35,772 nt of DNA from Bacillota bacterium (GTDB lineage Bacteria; Bacillota; Clostridia; RUG12999). Position 1 is the stretch's first letter, and each line of letters starts with the position of its first letter. This document shows, one piece after another, positions 17,261-24,376 of the stretch. The notes under the pieces were generated by a model. That model ran no database searches, had not been told where the DNA came from, and saw only the letters and a list, made by a program, of their open reading frames with translations. The DNA is taken from NCBI GenBank assembly GCA_030705675.1, contig JAUZPZ010000005.1, positions 1 to 35,772 of the forward strand. The letters are read 5' to 3'. The position numbers and the translations under genes are program-made.

Positions 17261-18588
17261 ATAGATATTTCTTCCGAGCGTTCCAGCTCTCTTGCAGTCA
17301 TCTTACTTCCGTCTTTTTTATGACGCTCCGCTATCTCGTAAAGCTCCCTTGTAAGCTCCTTGACGTGTTCTCTTCTTTTAAATATGCAGTCGTATTCATT
17401 TGCAAAGCCGAGCACAATATCTTCTGAAAGTGCCCTGCACGTAGGCGCTCCACAAGAGCCGCAATCAAGATGTGGCAGAGTTTCACACATACGCTCAATC
17501 TGCTCCATTTTTTCAACGGCGCGTGCAAGGTCGGTGTCAAGATTCATTACATCGGACGAGTACAATTTCTTTTCCCACTTTACAATCTCCGGATCCACAT
17601 CGTTCACCGGTTCGGACTCTCCCGCCGCGGAGGCAATATTTTTAATATTATTTATACAAACATATGAATTTGTTACGTTTAAAGCCCCACCTACACATCC
17701 GCCGGGACATGCAAGCAATTCAGCAAACTTCACATCGGTAAGCTTTTCATCTTCAATGGCACTTAAAATATTTATTACATTTTGTATGCCATCAACCACG
17801 ATATAATTTTGAATACCGGTGCCATAGCTTTCGCCGCCCCTTCTTGCCCATGAAATGCCGGCAAAGCCCGCTTTAGCAAGATGTTTCGGTTCAATGTGTT
17901 TCATAACCGCAAGCAGTTTAGCATAGATGTCATTTACCGAAATTGCGCCGCTTACAGCTGATCTGTCAAGCAATCCAGACGCCTTTATGCTGGTCATCTT
18001 GGCAGGACAGGGGGTTATAAAAAATACCCCTATTTTTTCATCAGGTAAACCTGTTTTTTCTATTGCTTCTTTTCTTGCCATTTTTGCGGCAATTTCCATT
18101 GGAGAAAGAAGGTTTATCACATGATCTATCAGCCCCGGAAACCTGACGCTGATAAGTCTTATTACCGCAGGACACGCCGAACTGATTATGGGTTCTGGAA
18201 TTTTCCCTTCATCAAGTATTTTTTTGGTAGCAGAACTTACATATTCCGCGGCACGTGCAACCTCAAATACATTATCAAACCCTATTTCAAGCAAACCCGT
18301 CAAAACTTTATCAGCAGTTATACTGCTTCCAAACTGTCCGTAAAGCGCGGGAGCAGGCAGTGCAATATTATACTCATAATCATTAAGTATATCAAAAGAA
18401 TCGGTAACGGCGCGTTTGGCTCTGTAAGGGCATACCCTTATACATTCACCGCAGTCGATACATCTTTCCTTTATTATTTTTGCCTTTCCGCCCCTGACTC
18501 TTATAGCTTCCGTAGGACAATGCTGCAAACAATTCGTGCAGCCGCGACATCTTTCTTTATCCAATGTAACGGAGTGATAGTATGCCAC
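17230..18588 (-). CDS. Putative sensory [FeFe] hydrogenase (group D-like, HydS type)
   Basis: A 452-residue protein with an N-terminal two-cluster ferredoxin domain (C14/17/20/24; C43/46/49/53), an H-cluster domain and a C-terminal [4Fe-4S] motif (LPHLDCGSCGAPTCRAL). The H-cluster loops deviate from catalytic enzymes. L1 is SSACPAVI (Ala138 where the proton-relay Cys usually sits, C139 kept), L2 is TPCPAKM (C194), and L3 is ELLACPGGCVGGALNV (C294, C298). The same Cys-to-Ala change is known from putative sensory hydrogenases. No PAS domain is present, fitting group D rather than C. The tail (residues ~400-452) is charged and helical. The frame opens at TTG 18609, but GTG 18588 has AGGTG 7 nt before it and gives the standard N-terminus AYYHSVTLD. 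Likely role: H2 or redox sensing for the operon. Confidence 0.85.
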   Translation of the reverse strand: MAYYHSVTLDKERCRGCTNCLQHCPTEAIRVRGGKAKIIKERCIDCGECIRVCPYRAKRAVTDSFDILNDYEYNIALPAPALYGQFGSSITADKVLTGLLEIGFDNVFEVARAAEYVSSATKKILDEGKIPEPIISSACPAVIRLISVRFPGLIDHVINLLSPMEIAAKMARKEAIEKTGLPDEKIGVFFITPCPAKMTSIKASGLLDRSAVSGAISVNDIYAKLLAVMKHIEPKHLAKAGFAGISWARRGGESYGTGIQNYIVVDGIQNVINILSAIEDEKLTDVKFAELLACPGGCVGGALNVTNSYVCINNIKNIASAAGESEPVNDVDPEIVKWEKKLYSSDVMNLDTDLARAVEKMEQIERMCETLPHLDCGSCGAPTCRALSEDIVLGFANEYDCIFKRREHVKELTRELYEIAERHKKDGSKMTARELERSEEISIELYELEERQ

Positions 18589-18632
18589 TATGCCACACCT
18601 CGCTTTCAATTACACAGTCTTTATAAAACTGT

Positions 18633-19043
18633 CTAAAGGTTCACGGTAAGTGTTACAGTTGTTCCCTTACCGACTTCAGTATCTATTTTCATACTATCCG
18701 TATATTTCTTTATATTAGGTAATCCCATTCCGGCACCAAAGCCGAGTTCCCTTATAGTTTCACTCGCCGTTGAATATCCTTCCTGCATTGCAAGCTCTAC
18801 ATTGGCAATTCCAGGTCCATGGTCAGTGAAAACTATTTTTACGCAGTTATCCAACACCTCGGCGTCACACTCTCCGCCTCTGCCGTGAACAACCGTATTT
18901 ATTTCCGCCTCATACATTGCAATTGCAACTTTTCTTACAATATCAGGCTTTATTCCAAGTTTTTTAAGAAGCGTCTTAAAATCACTTGACGCCTCTCCGG
19001 CGACAGAAAAGTCGGTACCTGAAATATTATAGTGTTTCCGCAC
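18633..19043 (-). CDS. RsbW/SpoIIAB-like anti-sigma-type ATPase
   Basis: A single GHKL ATPase domain of the serine-kinase/anti-sigma type. The N box is AIAMYEAEINTVVHGRGG, G1 is FTDHGPGI, G2 is GFGAGMGLPNIK and the last box is GKGTTVTLTV. The frame is open from ATG 19070 (145 residues), which would overlap the upstream gene by 44 nt. GTG 19043, with a GGGGG box 9 nt before it, gives an N-terminus of family length and reduces the overlap to 17 nt, so it is preferred (136 residues). Such proteins phosphorylate STAS-domain partners and bind sigma factors. No STAS protein, PP2C phosphatase or sigma factor is encoded in the window. Confidence 0.85.
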   Translation of the reverse strand: MRKHYNISGTDFSVAGEASSDFKTLLKKLGIKPDIVRKVAIAMYEAEINTVVHGRGGECDAEVLDNCVKIVFTDHGPGIANVELAMQEGYSTASETIRELGFGAGMGLPNIKKYTDSMKIDTEVGKGTTVTLTVNL

Positions 19044-19395
19044 AGCCTCTTCCCCCAAGTCCCTTTTCATACAGCATTCCGCATGCCATATAAAGCGGAT
19101 AATTCGTTGTAATAAGAGTTATTCCCCTATCAACGGCAAGATCAATTACTTCTCTTGGAGGAACCTTTCCTCTTACAAAGCATATTGCAACAATATCCAT
19201 CATTTCAGCTGTACGAATCACCTGAGGATTAATAAGTCCCGTGAGCAAAAGAGTCTGATCTTTTACAAAAGCAAGCACATCGCTCATCAGGTCACACCCA
19301 CAGGCGGTAAATATATCAATTTCATCTAGCACACTCTCTGTTTCTCCGGTGAGAACTTCCGCACCGAGTGTAGCCTTAACATGAGATAATTTCAT
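19027..19395 (-). CDS. DRTGG-domain protein (copy 2)
   Basis: A 122-residue single-domain protein related in layout to the DRTGG protein at 16795-17133: MKLSHVKATLGAEVLTGE, then IFTACGCDLMSDVLAFVKDQTLLLTG and VPPREVIDLAVDRGITLITTNYPLYMACGMLYEKG. The binding specificity is unknown. It lies 27 nt after hydC and overlaps the RsbW-like gene, so expression is coupled. Two such proteins, each beside an ATPase gene, give the operon a paired arrangement (DRTGG with an ATPase on either side of the sensory hydrogenase). A GGGAAGGG box lies about 12 nt before ATG 19395. Confidence 0.85.
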   Translation of the reverse strand: MKLSHVKATLGAEVLTGETESVLDEIDIFTACGCDLMSDVLAFVKDQTLLLTGLINPQVIRTAEMMDIVAICFVRGKVPPREVIDLAVDRGITLITTNYPLYMACGMLYEKGLGGRGCAETL

Positions 19396-19422
19396 AAGTT
19401 TTCTGTCCCTTCCCGGAATTTA

Positions 19423-19920
19423 TTATGCGGATATATATTTCTCTAAAATTGAAGCGACGTCATTTGCGACAAGTTTTCCGTAAACTTCATCGTTAACCGT
19501 CATTACGGGCGCAAGTCCGCATGCTCCGATACAACGTGTTGCATCGAGAGAAAACTTGCCGTCTTCCGTACATTTACCAACCTCTATTTTAAGTTTTTTC
19601 TTGATTTCCTCAAGTATTTTTCCAGAACCTTTTACATAACACGCCGTACCAAGGCAGACTCCAACTGCATATTCGCCCTTAGGATACAGTGTAAACTGCG
19701 CATAAAAAGTTACAACGCCGTAAACTTCTGTAAGCGAAAGACCAAGGCTGTCCGCAATAACTTTCTGAACTTCAATTGGAAGATAACCGTAAATATTTTG
19801 TGCCTGATGAAGAATAGGAATCAGCGCACCCGGGACATCTTTGTTTTTTGCAATAGCTTCATTTAGCTTTTCTTCCTGCTCTTTTGTCCCCTTAAATTCA
19901 ATAGTACTTTTCAAGCTCAT
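19423..19920 (-). CDS. hydC: HydC/NuoE-like [2Fe-2S] subunit of the NAD-linked hydrogenase
   Basis: The small electron-transfer subunit of HydABC, equivalent to the 24-kDa subunit of complex I. After a helical N-terminal half (LIPILHQAQNIYGYLP), the thioredoxin-like domain ligates one [2Fe-2S] cluster with C89 and C94 (VCLGTACYVKG) and C130 and C134 (TRCIGACGLAPVM). The frame is open from 19989, but ATG 19920 sits 10 nt after GGAGG and gives the usual MSLK-type N-terminus (165 residues). It is the first gene of the operon. A sigma-A promoter and a Rex-type operator lie directly upstream. hydB and hydA lie at the far end, separated by seven mainly regulatory genes. Confidence 0.93.
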   Translation of the reverse strand: MSLKSTIEFKGTKEQEEKLNEAIAKNKDVPGALIPILHQAQNIYGYLPIEVQKVIADSLGLSLTEVYGVVTFYAQFTLYPKGEYAVGVCLGTACYVKGSGKILEEIKKKLKIEVGKCTEDGKFSLDATRCIGACGLAPVMTVNDEVYGKLVANDVASILEKYISA

Positions 19921-19952
19921 TTCTATAATACCTCCTAATAAGTGCCGAAACT

Positions 19953-19970
19953 TTGTTATTTTTTTAACAT
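19953..19970. promoter_or_regulatory. Rex-type operator in the hydrogenase operon leader
   Basis: TTGTTATTTTTTTAACAT matches the clostridial Rex consensus TTGTTAA-N4-TTAACAA at 12 of 14 arm positions. It lies about 40-55 nt after the predicted transcription start and 33 nt before the hydC start codon, where bound repressor could block elongation. Rex releases DNA when NADH is high, which fits an NADH-consuming hydrogenase. Confidence 0.65.
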
Positions 19971-20014
19971 TTGTAAGCATATATTTCATTTATATGAACT
20001 TATACTTCTTTTAT

Positions 20015-20043
20015 ATTATACAACATTTACATCAAAAAGTCTA
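20015..20043 (-). promoter_or_regulatory. Sigma-A promoter of the hydrogenase operon
   Basis: On the minus strand TAGACT (20043-20038) and a perfect TATAAT (20020-20015) are 17 bp apart. The predicted start near 20008 leaves a leader of about 90 nt that carries the Rex-type site. Confidence 0.65.
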
Positions 20044-20106
20044 TATAAATAATATCATTTGCAAATTTTACCTTGTAGAAAATGTTGAGTGATTTTTGTC
20101 GATTTT

Positions 20107-20123
20107 TTGTGCAATATTCACAA
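20107..20123. promoter_or_regulatory. Possible second Rex-like palindrome
   Basis: TTGTGCAATATTCACAA resembles the Rex motif TTGTGAA-N4-TTCACAA with 13 of 14 arm bases matching, but with a 3-bp instead of 4-bp spacer. It lies upstream of the hydC promoter and about 70 bp before the divergent amidase-fold gene. Confidence 0.3.
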
Positions 20124-20191
20124 TGCAATAGCAATTATATTTTTTCGGCATATATTAATATTGTATTTTAAAACACAGAGGTGGTTTTGTT

Positions 20192-20695
20192 ATGCCTGAT
20201 AATGGTTACGACCGTATTGCCGCAGTAGAATATGCTCGAAAATGGGCATTCAGCCGCAACCCTGATTATATAGATTTTCACGGTCTCGGCGGAGATTGTA
20301 CAAACTTTGTTTCGCAATGCCTTTATGCCGGAGGTGGGGTCATGAATTTTACTCCGATTTTCGGATGGTATTATATTTCTTCATACAACCGCACTGCATC
20401 ATGGACGGGTGTGGAATATTTCTATAATTTTATGGTAAATAACGAAGGTGCCGGTCCTTATGCTACAGAAACCGATCAATATGGTATGGAAATAGGAGAT
20501 GTAATTCAGCTTGAGGGGGAAGGTTTAGATATTTTTACACATACATTGCTTGTTACCCGTGTAGTCGAAACGCCCGAAATACATATTCTGGTAAGTGCTC
20601 ATACCAATGACGCTTTTATGCGGCCGCTTTCCAGCTATTCTTATGATAATATAAGATATTTGCATATTGAAGGAGTACGGCCAAACGTAGTATAA
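20192..20695 (+). CDS. Putative amidase-domain protein (Amidase_6-like)
   Basis: A 167-residue protein of the putative amidase family common in spore-forming Firmicutes. The typical AAVEYARKWAFSRNPDYIDF opening is followed by GLGGDCTNFVSQCLYAGG, whose Cys in GDCTNFVSQ is the likely nucleophile of a papain-like (NlpC/CHAP-related) fold. A candidate catalytic His is in IFTHTLLVT, with a further SAHTND near the end. No signal peptide is seen, so the product may act inside the cell or mother cell. AGAGGTGG lies 9 nt before ATG 20192. It is transcribed away from the hydrogenase operon and ends at its own terminator. The substrate (a peptide or peptidoglycan amide) is not known. Confidence 0.8.
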   Translation: MPDNGYDRIAAVEYARKWAFSRNPDYIDFHGLGGDCTNFVSQCLYAGGGVMNFTPIFGWYYISSYNRTASWTGVEYFYNFMVNNEGAGPYATETDQYGMEIGDVIQLEGEGLDIFTHTLLVTRVVETPEIHILVSAHTNDAFMRPLSSYSYDNIRYLHIEGVRPNVV

Positions 20696-20730
20696 ATTAT
20701 TTATTGGTATAAACTTTTACCCATAACTCC

Positions 20731-20773
20731 AAACTGCCCCGGTTTATGTTATACGCACAAACCAGGGCAGTTT
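20731..20773 (+). terminator. Terminator after the amidase-fold gene
   Basis: A 15-bp stem with one mismatch (AAACTGCCCCGGTTT against AAACCAGGGCAGTTT) and a 13-nt loop is followed by a T-rich stretch. It starts 35 nt past the stop codon. Confidence 0.75.
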
Positions 20774-20858
20774 ATTTATATTTTATAATTATGTTATAAA
20801 TATCAATGCTATGGTGAAAAAAGCAAATTTTATAAAACCACACTAATAAAAATAAACC

Positions 20859-20914
20859 CCCCATGAAAATAGCTCCTGAAATATTTTATTATTTCAAGTG
20901 TTGCCTTCACGGGG
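20859..20914 (-). terminator. Two-level hairpin, probable terminator of the YtxC/DUF6873 unit
   Basis: In the minus-strand RNA, CCCCGUGAA pairs with UUCAUGGGG (one G-U), enclosing a second stem UGAAAUA/UAUUUCA, and is followed by a U-rich run. It lies about 55 nt beyond the YtxC-like stop. The interior is more elaborate than a simple terminator. Confidence 0.6.
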
Positions 20915-20967
20915 ATTAATTTTCTGTTTTAAAAAAGTTTTAAAGCCATTTTTCACTTCTTGTCTTT

Positions 20968-21807
20968 TTATTGAAGAACTCTGCAAAGCTTGCATCCATC
21001 ACATTTCCCTACTCTGCCTTCAAATATTTTTTCGACAGTCTGAGCAATTTCATGTTTCATAAACTGTCTGTTGTGAATTATTATTTTCCGCGGATTTTTT
21101 GTTATAAGTATGCTTACAAGCAAATCCTCGCTTTCATAGCCTGCTCCGAATTCCTCCGCCGCTTCCATCTCAAATTCTCCTTTAAGCGGCTTCTCTCTGC
21201 TATCATAATAAATATACTCTCTGTTCTCGGTAACCACAATATTCAAGACATCAATTTCATGAGGCTGAACGCTTACATATGCTTTAAGCAGTTCGATAAA
21301 CTCATCATATTCTTTTCGCATAAGGAAATTATCGGCGCTGTAATCTATTAAATCCTCCAGCTCCTTGCTGTAGTCTTGAAGCCTGAAAGGAAGGAACCCG
21401 TCAAGGTTAAGCACCCTTTTTTCATCAAAATAATTGTCAATAACCGTTTCTATTATTCTGTTTCTCCTTAAAACAAAAAGCTTGTCATGAATATCTTCTT
21501 CATTGTGTATTGAGTTGCGTATACTTTCCGTAAGTCTACGCTTTTCGTCGCCATTAAAGAAAGTGTATCCTTCCGCAATTATACGAACTATTTCACGTTC
21601 CTCAAAATTATCCACAATGTAACCGCGTGCGGTCTCGCTTATTGCTCGACGCGCATTTCTTTCTTCTGTTTCATTAAAAACACACTCCACGCCACCGCCG
21701 GTTTCCTTTACTTTTGCAGACGCGTTTTTGCTTTCCAGTGCGCCGCAAAGTTTTTTAAACAGCTCTGATGTGTCGCCGCTTGTGTGCAACACCACTTTGG
21801 TCTGCAA
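20968..21807 (-). CDS. ytxC: YtxC-like putative sporulation protein
   Basis: A 279-residue soluble protein matching the YtxC-like family in length and in the block RVLNLDGFLPFRLQDYSKELEDLID. The N-terminal third is an alpha/beta region; the rest is mainly helical. The last 11 residues form KCDGCKLCRVLQ, a CxxCxxC array suited to metal or cluster binding. The family is conserved in endospore formers but has no established biochemical function. The start is TTG 21807 with AAGGGTGA 7 nt upstream; no ATG fits. It follows the DUF6873 gene by 12 nt, so the two are co-transcribed. Confidence 0.75.
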   Translation of the reverse strand: MQTKVVLHTSGDTSELFKKLCGALESKNASAKVKETGGGVECVFNETEERNARRAISETARGYIVDNFEEREIVRIIAEGYTFFNGDEKRRLTESIRNSIHNEEDIHDKLFVLRRNRIIETVIDNYFDEKRVLNLDGFLPFRLQDYSKELEDLIDYSADNFLMRKEYDEFIELLKAYVSVQPHEIDVLNIVVTENREYIYYDSREKPLKGEFEMEAAEEFGAGYESEDLLVSILITKNPRKIIIHNRQFMKHEIAQTVEKIFEGRVGKCDGCKLCRVLQ

Positions 21808-21819
21808 TTAAAATCACCC

Positions 21820-22506
21820 TTAAATTACAATAATACTGCCAATGTCGGCTAACTTATCATTGGATAAGCATACAATTTCTATACATTTATTTTTACAGAA
21901 ATTTTTTATTTTTTCAAAATCCGAATGCATTGTAACATCTCCGGTAAAATAAAGTTTGCCGTCAAAATACCCGCTTGCGCCACCTATAAACCCATATTCT
22001 TTACCAAAAAGAGTAATTTCACCTTCTGAAATGCGAAGCACGTCTATCCCCGTTTTTTCCACAGCTGTGGCTATTCCTTTGTCTGAAGTTATTATCCCAT
22101 CCGGAAGCGTACACACCGAACATTTGGAATAGCCCTGGTGTACATTTATTTGCGTATATTTCCCACCCATTGCCCTGATAATTTCAAAATCCGTAAATTT
22201 GAAATTATGTATGGCGGCGCTTGCTGTCATTGCTACATTATATGCAATATATTTTGGGTATTTACCTTGTACCCGCGTCTTTCCGCAAATAAAGTTGACG
22301 CCTGAAAATGCCTTTTTATAATGTTTTTCGCTTCCCGGATTTACTATTATTTCCTCTCCCACTTTAAGTATCTGCATATCTGGATGCCCTGCAACAGAAG
22401 GGTCAATATCATTTATAAAATCCGCTTCTATTACCTTAAACCCGGCTTTTTCAAGACCGTAAATTATTTTTTTATCCGCCCTCGGATCAAGTATCACATA
22501 GCGCAT
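21820..22506 (-). CDS. DUF6873-family (GME-fold) protein
   Basis: A 228-residue protein that I recognise as the DUF6873 type, predicted to have the pentein (guanidine-modifying enzyme) fold. Recognisable blocks are YVILDPRADKK, NVHQGYSKCSVCTLPDGIITSDKGIA with two Cys, and EYGFIGGASGYFDGKLYFTGDV. The Cys of GYSKCSVC could be functional, but no activity is established. The frame opens at GTG 22515, but GAAGGTG overlaps it and is correctly spaced for ATG 22506, which is chosen. It lies upstream of ytxC in a two-gene unit, just after the terminator of the sugar-acid operon. Confidence 0.75.
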   Translation of the reverse strand: MRYVILDPRADKKIIYGLEKAGFKVIEADFINDIDPSVAGHPDMQILKVGEEIIVNPGSEKHYKKAFSGVNFICGKTRVQGKYPKYIAYNVAMTASAAIHNFKFTDFEIIRAMGGKYTQINVHQGYSKCSVCTLPDGIITSDKGIATAVEKTGIDVLRISEGEITLFGKEYGFIGGASGYFDGKLYFTGDVTMHSDFEKIKNFCKNKCIEIVCLSNDKLADIGSIIVI

Positions 22507-22558
22507 AAGTTTCACCTTCGTTTCATTTATACTTTTATTTTAACTTATATAAGCAAAA

Positions 22559-22584
22559 AAGGCAAGCTTAAAAAAGCCTGCCTT
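22559..22584 (-). terminator. Terminator of the xylan/sugar-acid operon
   Basis: On the minus strand AAGGCAGGC pairs with GCUUGCCUU (one G-U) around an A/T loop and is followed by a T-run. It lies about 130 nt past the RraA-like stop. A second hairpin with a perfect 10-bp A/T stem stands at 22637-22659, between the gene and this terminator. Confidence 0.7.
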
Positions 22585-22715
22585 AATTTTTATTTATATA
22601 AAATTATATAAATATGTTCAAGATTAAACTCACCGTCTTAAAATAACCTTTATTTTAAGTTGGTGCGCTTTCTCCACAAAAGCCGTCAAATCAGCCGTAT
22701 ATTTTCTCGTATATC

Positions 22716-23618
22716 TTACAGAGCGCTTTGGGTATCATTCGGGTCGCCGTTTATTGCAAGATCATACTCGGTTGACCAGTCAAGTCCACGATACTGTTCC
22801 GCTCTGTCATCTTTTTCAATAAATTCAATAAGCATATCCAACATTTCAACCGACCATGTATTTCTGTCAATTTGGGCTGTGCTGAATCTATTCAAAGTTA
22901 TCATTTCAAAACCGAACATATCCTTTACCTGTGTTTTTGCCGCATTTCCTACAACCTCCGCAACCAAATGTGAAGGTATGAACAGTACTCCGCCGCCTGC
23001 TCCGAACACAACATCTCCCGGAAGGACAACGGCGTTGCCTATTTTTGTCGCCGTATTAAATCCCGTTATCACAAATTCACGTATCGGCGTGGGGTCAATG
23101 CCGCGGTAATATACCTGTACGCCTTCAACTTTTTTCATTTGTTCAACGTCTCTTACCCCACCCCAGATAACCGCGCCTCCTGTTTTTGTCTTGTTTTTCA
23201 ACGCGGTTGTAAGGTTTCCACCGAGAAATGTACCTTTGTATATTTTATCATACATATCAACAACCAGTGCGTCTCCTTCTGTAAGGCTGTCCACAACCCA
23301 CTGATTATATGTGCCAGTGCGCCCTTCCTTTTTCCCTATTTCTCTAACTACCTCATCCAGATCCGGACGGGTAGGCATATATGAAGCTGTTACGGCACGT
23401 CCCACAAGCTTTCTTCCATCGTCGTGAAGAGTGTGCAGTCTACCTTCAAACTGGCTTTCATATCCCAGTACAAATATAGGTTTCCATACTTCCTCAAGGG
23501 TAAGTGTATGAAGGGCTTTTAAATATTTGTCCTCTACTTTAGGACGCCCGTCGGGAAGACGTTCGCCTTTCCAAAGTGGAGTAAGTTCAATTATTTCTTC
23601 TCTGTTATTAAAATGCAT
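22716..23618 (-). CDS. RraA-family protein, probable class II pyruvate aldolase-like enzyme
   Basis: A 300-residue member of the RraA/HMG-aldolase fold family, longer than the ~160-residue RNase E regulator RraA and with an N-terminal addition. The core block GGNLTTALKNKTKTGGAVIW followed by GGVRDVEQM resembles the Gly...Arg-Asp signature of pyruvate aldolases that cleave 4-hydroxy-2-oxo acids with a divalent metal. PGDVVFGAGGGVLFIPSHL also belongs to the fold. It ends a minus-strand unit with an SDR, a GH10 xylanase and an enolase-family dehydratase. Cleavage of a keto-deoxy sugar acid to pyruvate is the most likely role, but this is inference. ATG 23618 has AAAGGTGA 8 nt upstream. Confidence 0.8.
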   Translation of the reverse strand: MHFNNREEIIELTPLWKGERLPDGRPKVEDKYLKALHTLTLEEVWKPIFVLGYESQFEGRLHTLHDDGRKLVGRAVTASYMPTRPDLDEVVREIGKKEGRTGTYNQWVVDSLTEGDALVVDMYDKIYKGTFLGGNLTTALKNKTKTGGAVIWGGVRDVEQMKKVEGVQVYYRGIDPTPIREFVITGFNTATKIGNAVVLPGDVVFGAGGGVLFIPSHLVAEVVGNAAKTQVKDMFGFEMITLNRFSTAQIDRNTWSVEMLDMLIEFIEKDDRAEQYRGLDWSTEYDLAINGDPNDTQSAL

Positions 23619-23635
23619 TGTAATTCACCTTTCGC

Positions 23636-24364
23636 TTAAAGATGCATACCGCCATCTATTATTAAATCGCTACCAGTTATATATCTTCCTTCCTCCGAGC
23701 AAAGAAGTAAAACTCCCCCCGCACAGTCTTCCGCTGTTCCGGCATAACCCGCAGGTATTTTAGAATATATAACTTTTGAGTATTCTTCGTCAGCCAAAGC
23801 CGCATCATTTCTAGGAGTAGCGATTACTCCCGGAGACATATTATTTACCGTAATTCCAAATTGGGCAAGTTGAGCTGCAAGATTGTTTACAAGGCTCATC
23901 TGAGCGCATTTTGACGCAGCATAAACCGCCATATGGGTATGGGGTTTGTATTGCTGTACGCTGCCTACTGTAACAATTCTGCCCCAGCCTTGCTTTTTCA
24001 TGTTTGGAACATACTTTTGCATAAGCTCAAGGCTACTTTTTAAATTAACCTGTATTTGAGTATCAAACTCATCCGAGGTTATCTCATCCCATGCTTTTCT
24101 GTACTGAACAGAAGCGTTAAGCACTAAAATGTCAATATCACCTGTCTGTGCATATATTTCATCGGCGCACCCCTCATGTGATAAATCCACTTTCACCGGT
24201 ATCGAACCCGGTATTTTATCACTTGCCGCTTTGCATTTTTCCATACTCGAGGCACCGTTTACAAAAACCTTTGCACCGCGCTGTGCAAGACATAATGCAA
24301 TTGCAAAACCTATACCTTGAGTAGATCCTGTTACAAGCGCTTTTTTACCTGTTAAATCAAACAT
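23636..24364 (-). CDS. Short-chain dehydrogenase/reductase (SDR)
   Basis: A 242-residue classical SDR. The dinucleotide loop TGSTQGIGFAIA lies near residues 13-24. The usual NNAG is changed to LNASVQY. The catalytic Ser is in VTVGSVQQY, the Tyr-Lys pair in YAASK, and the C-terminal part is SPGVIATPRNDAAL and ITGSDLIIDGGMHL. The closest functional groups are gluconate-5-dehydrogenase-like and 2-keto-3-deoxy-sugar-acid dehydrogenases; the substrate cannot be fixed from sequence. It is 17 nt from the RraA gene and 12 nt from the GH10 gene, so it is co-transcribed with them. AAGGAAATGG precedes ATG 24364. Confidence 0.9.
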   Translation of the reverse strand: MFDLTGKKALVTGSTQGIGFAIALCLAQRGAKVFVNGASSMEKCKAASDKIPGSIPVKVDLSHEGCADEIYAQTGDIDILVLNASVQYRKAWDEITSDEFDTQIQVNLKSSLELMQKYVPNMKKQGWGRIVTVGSVQQYKPHTHMAVYAASKCAQMSLVNNLAAQLAQFGITVNNMSPGVIATPRNDAALADEEYSKVIYSKIPAGYAGTAEDCAGGVLLLCSEEGRYITGSDLIIDGGMHL

Positions 24365-24376
24365 AATACCATTTCC

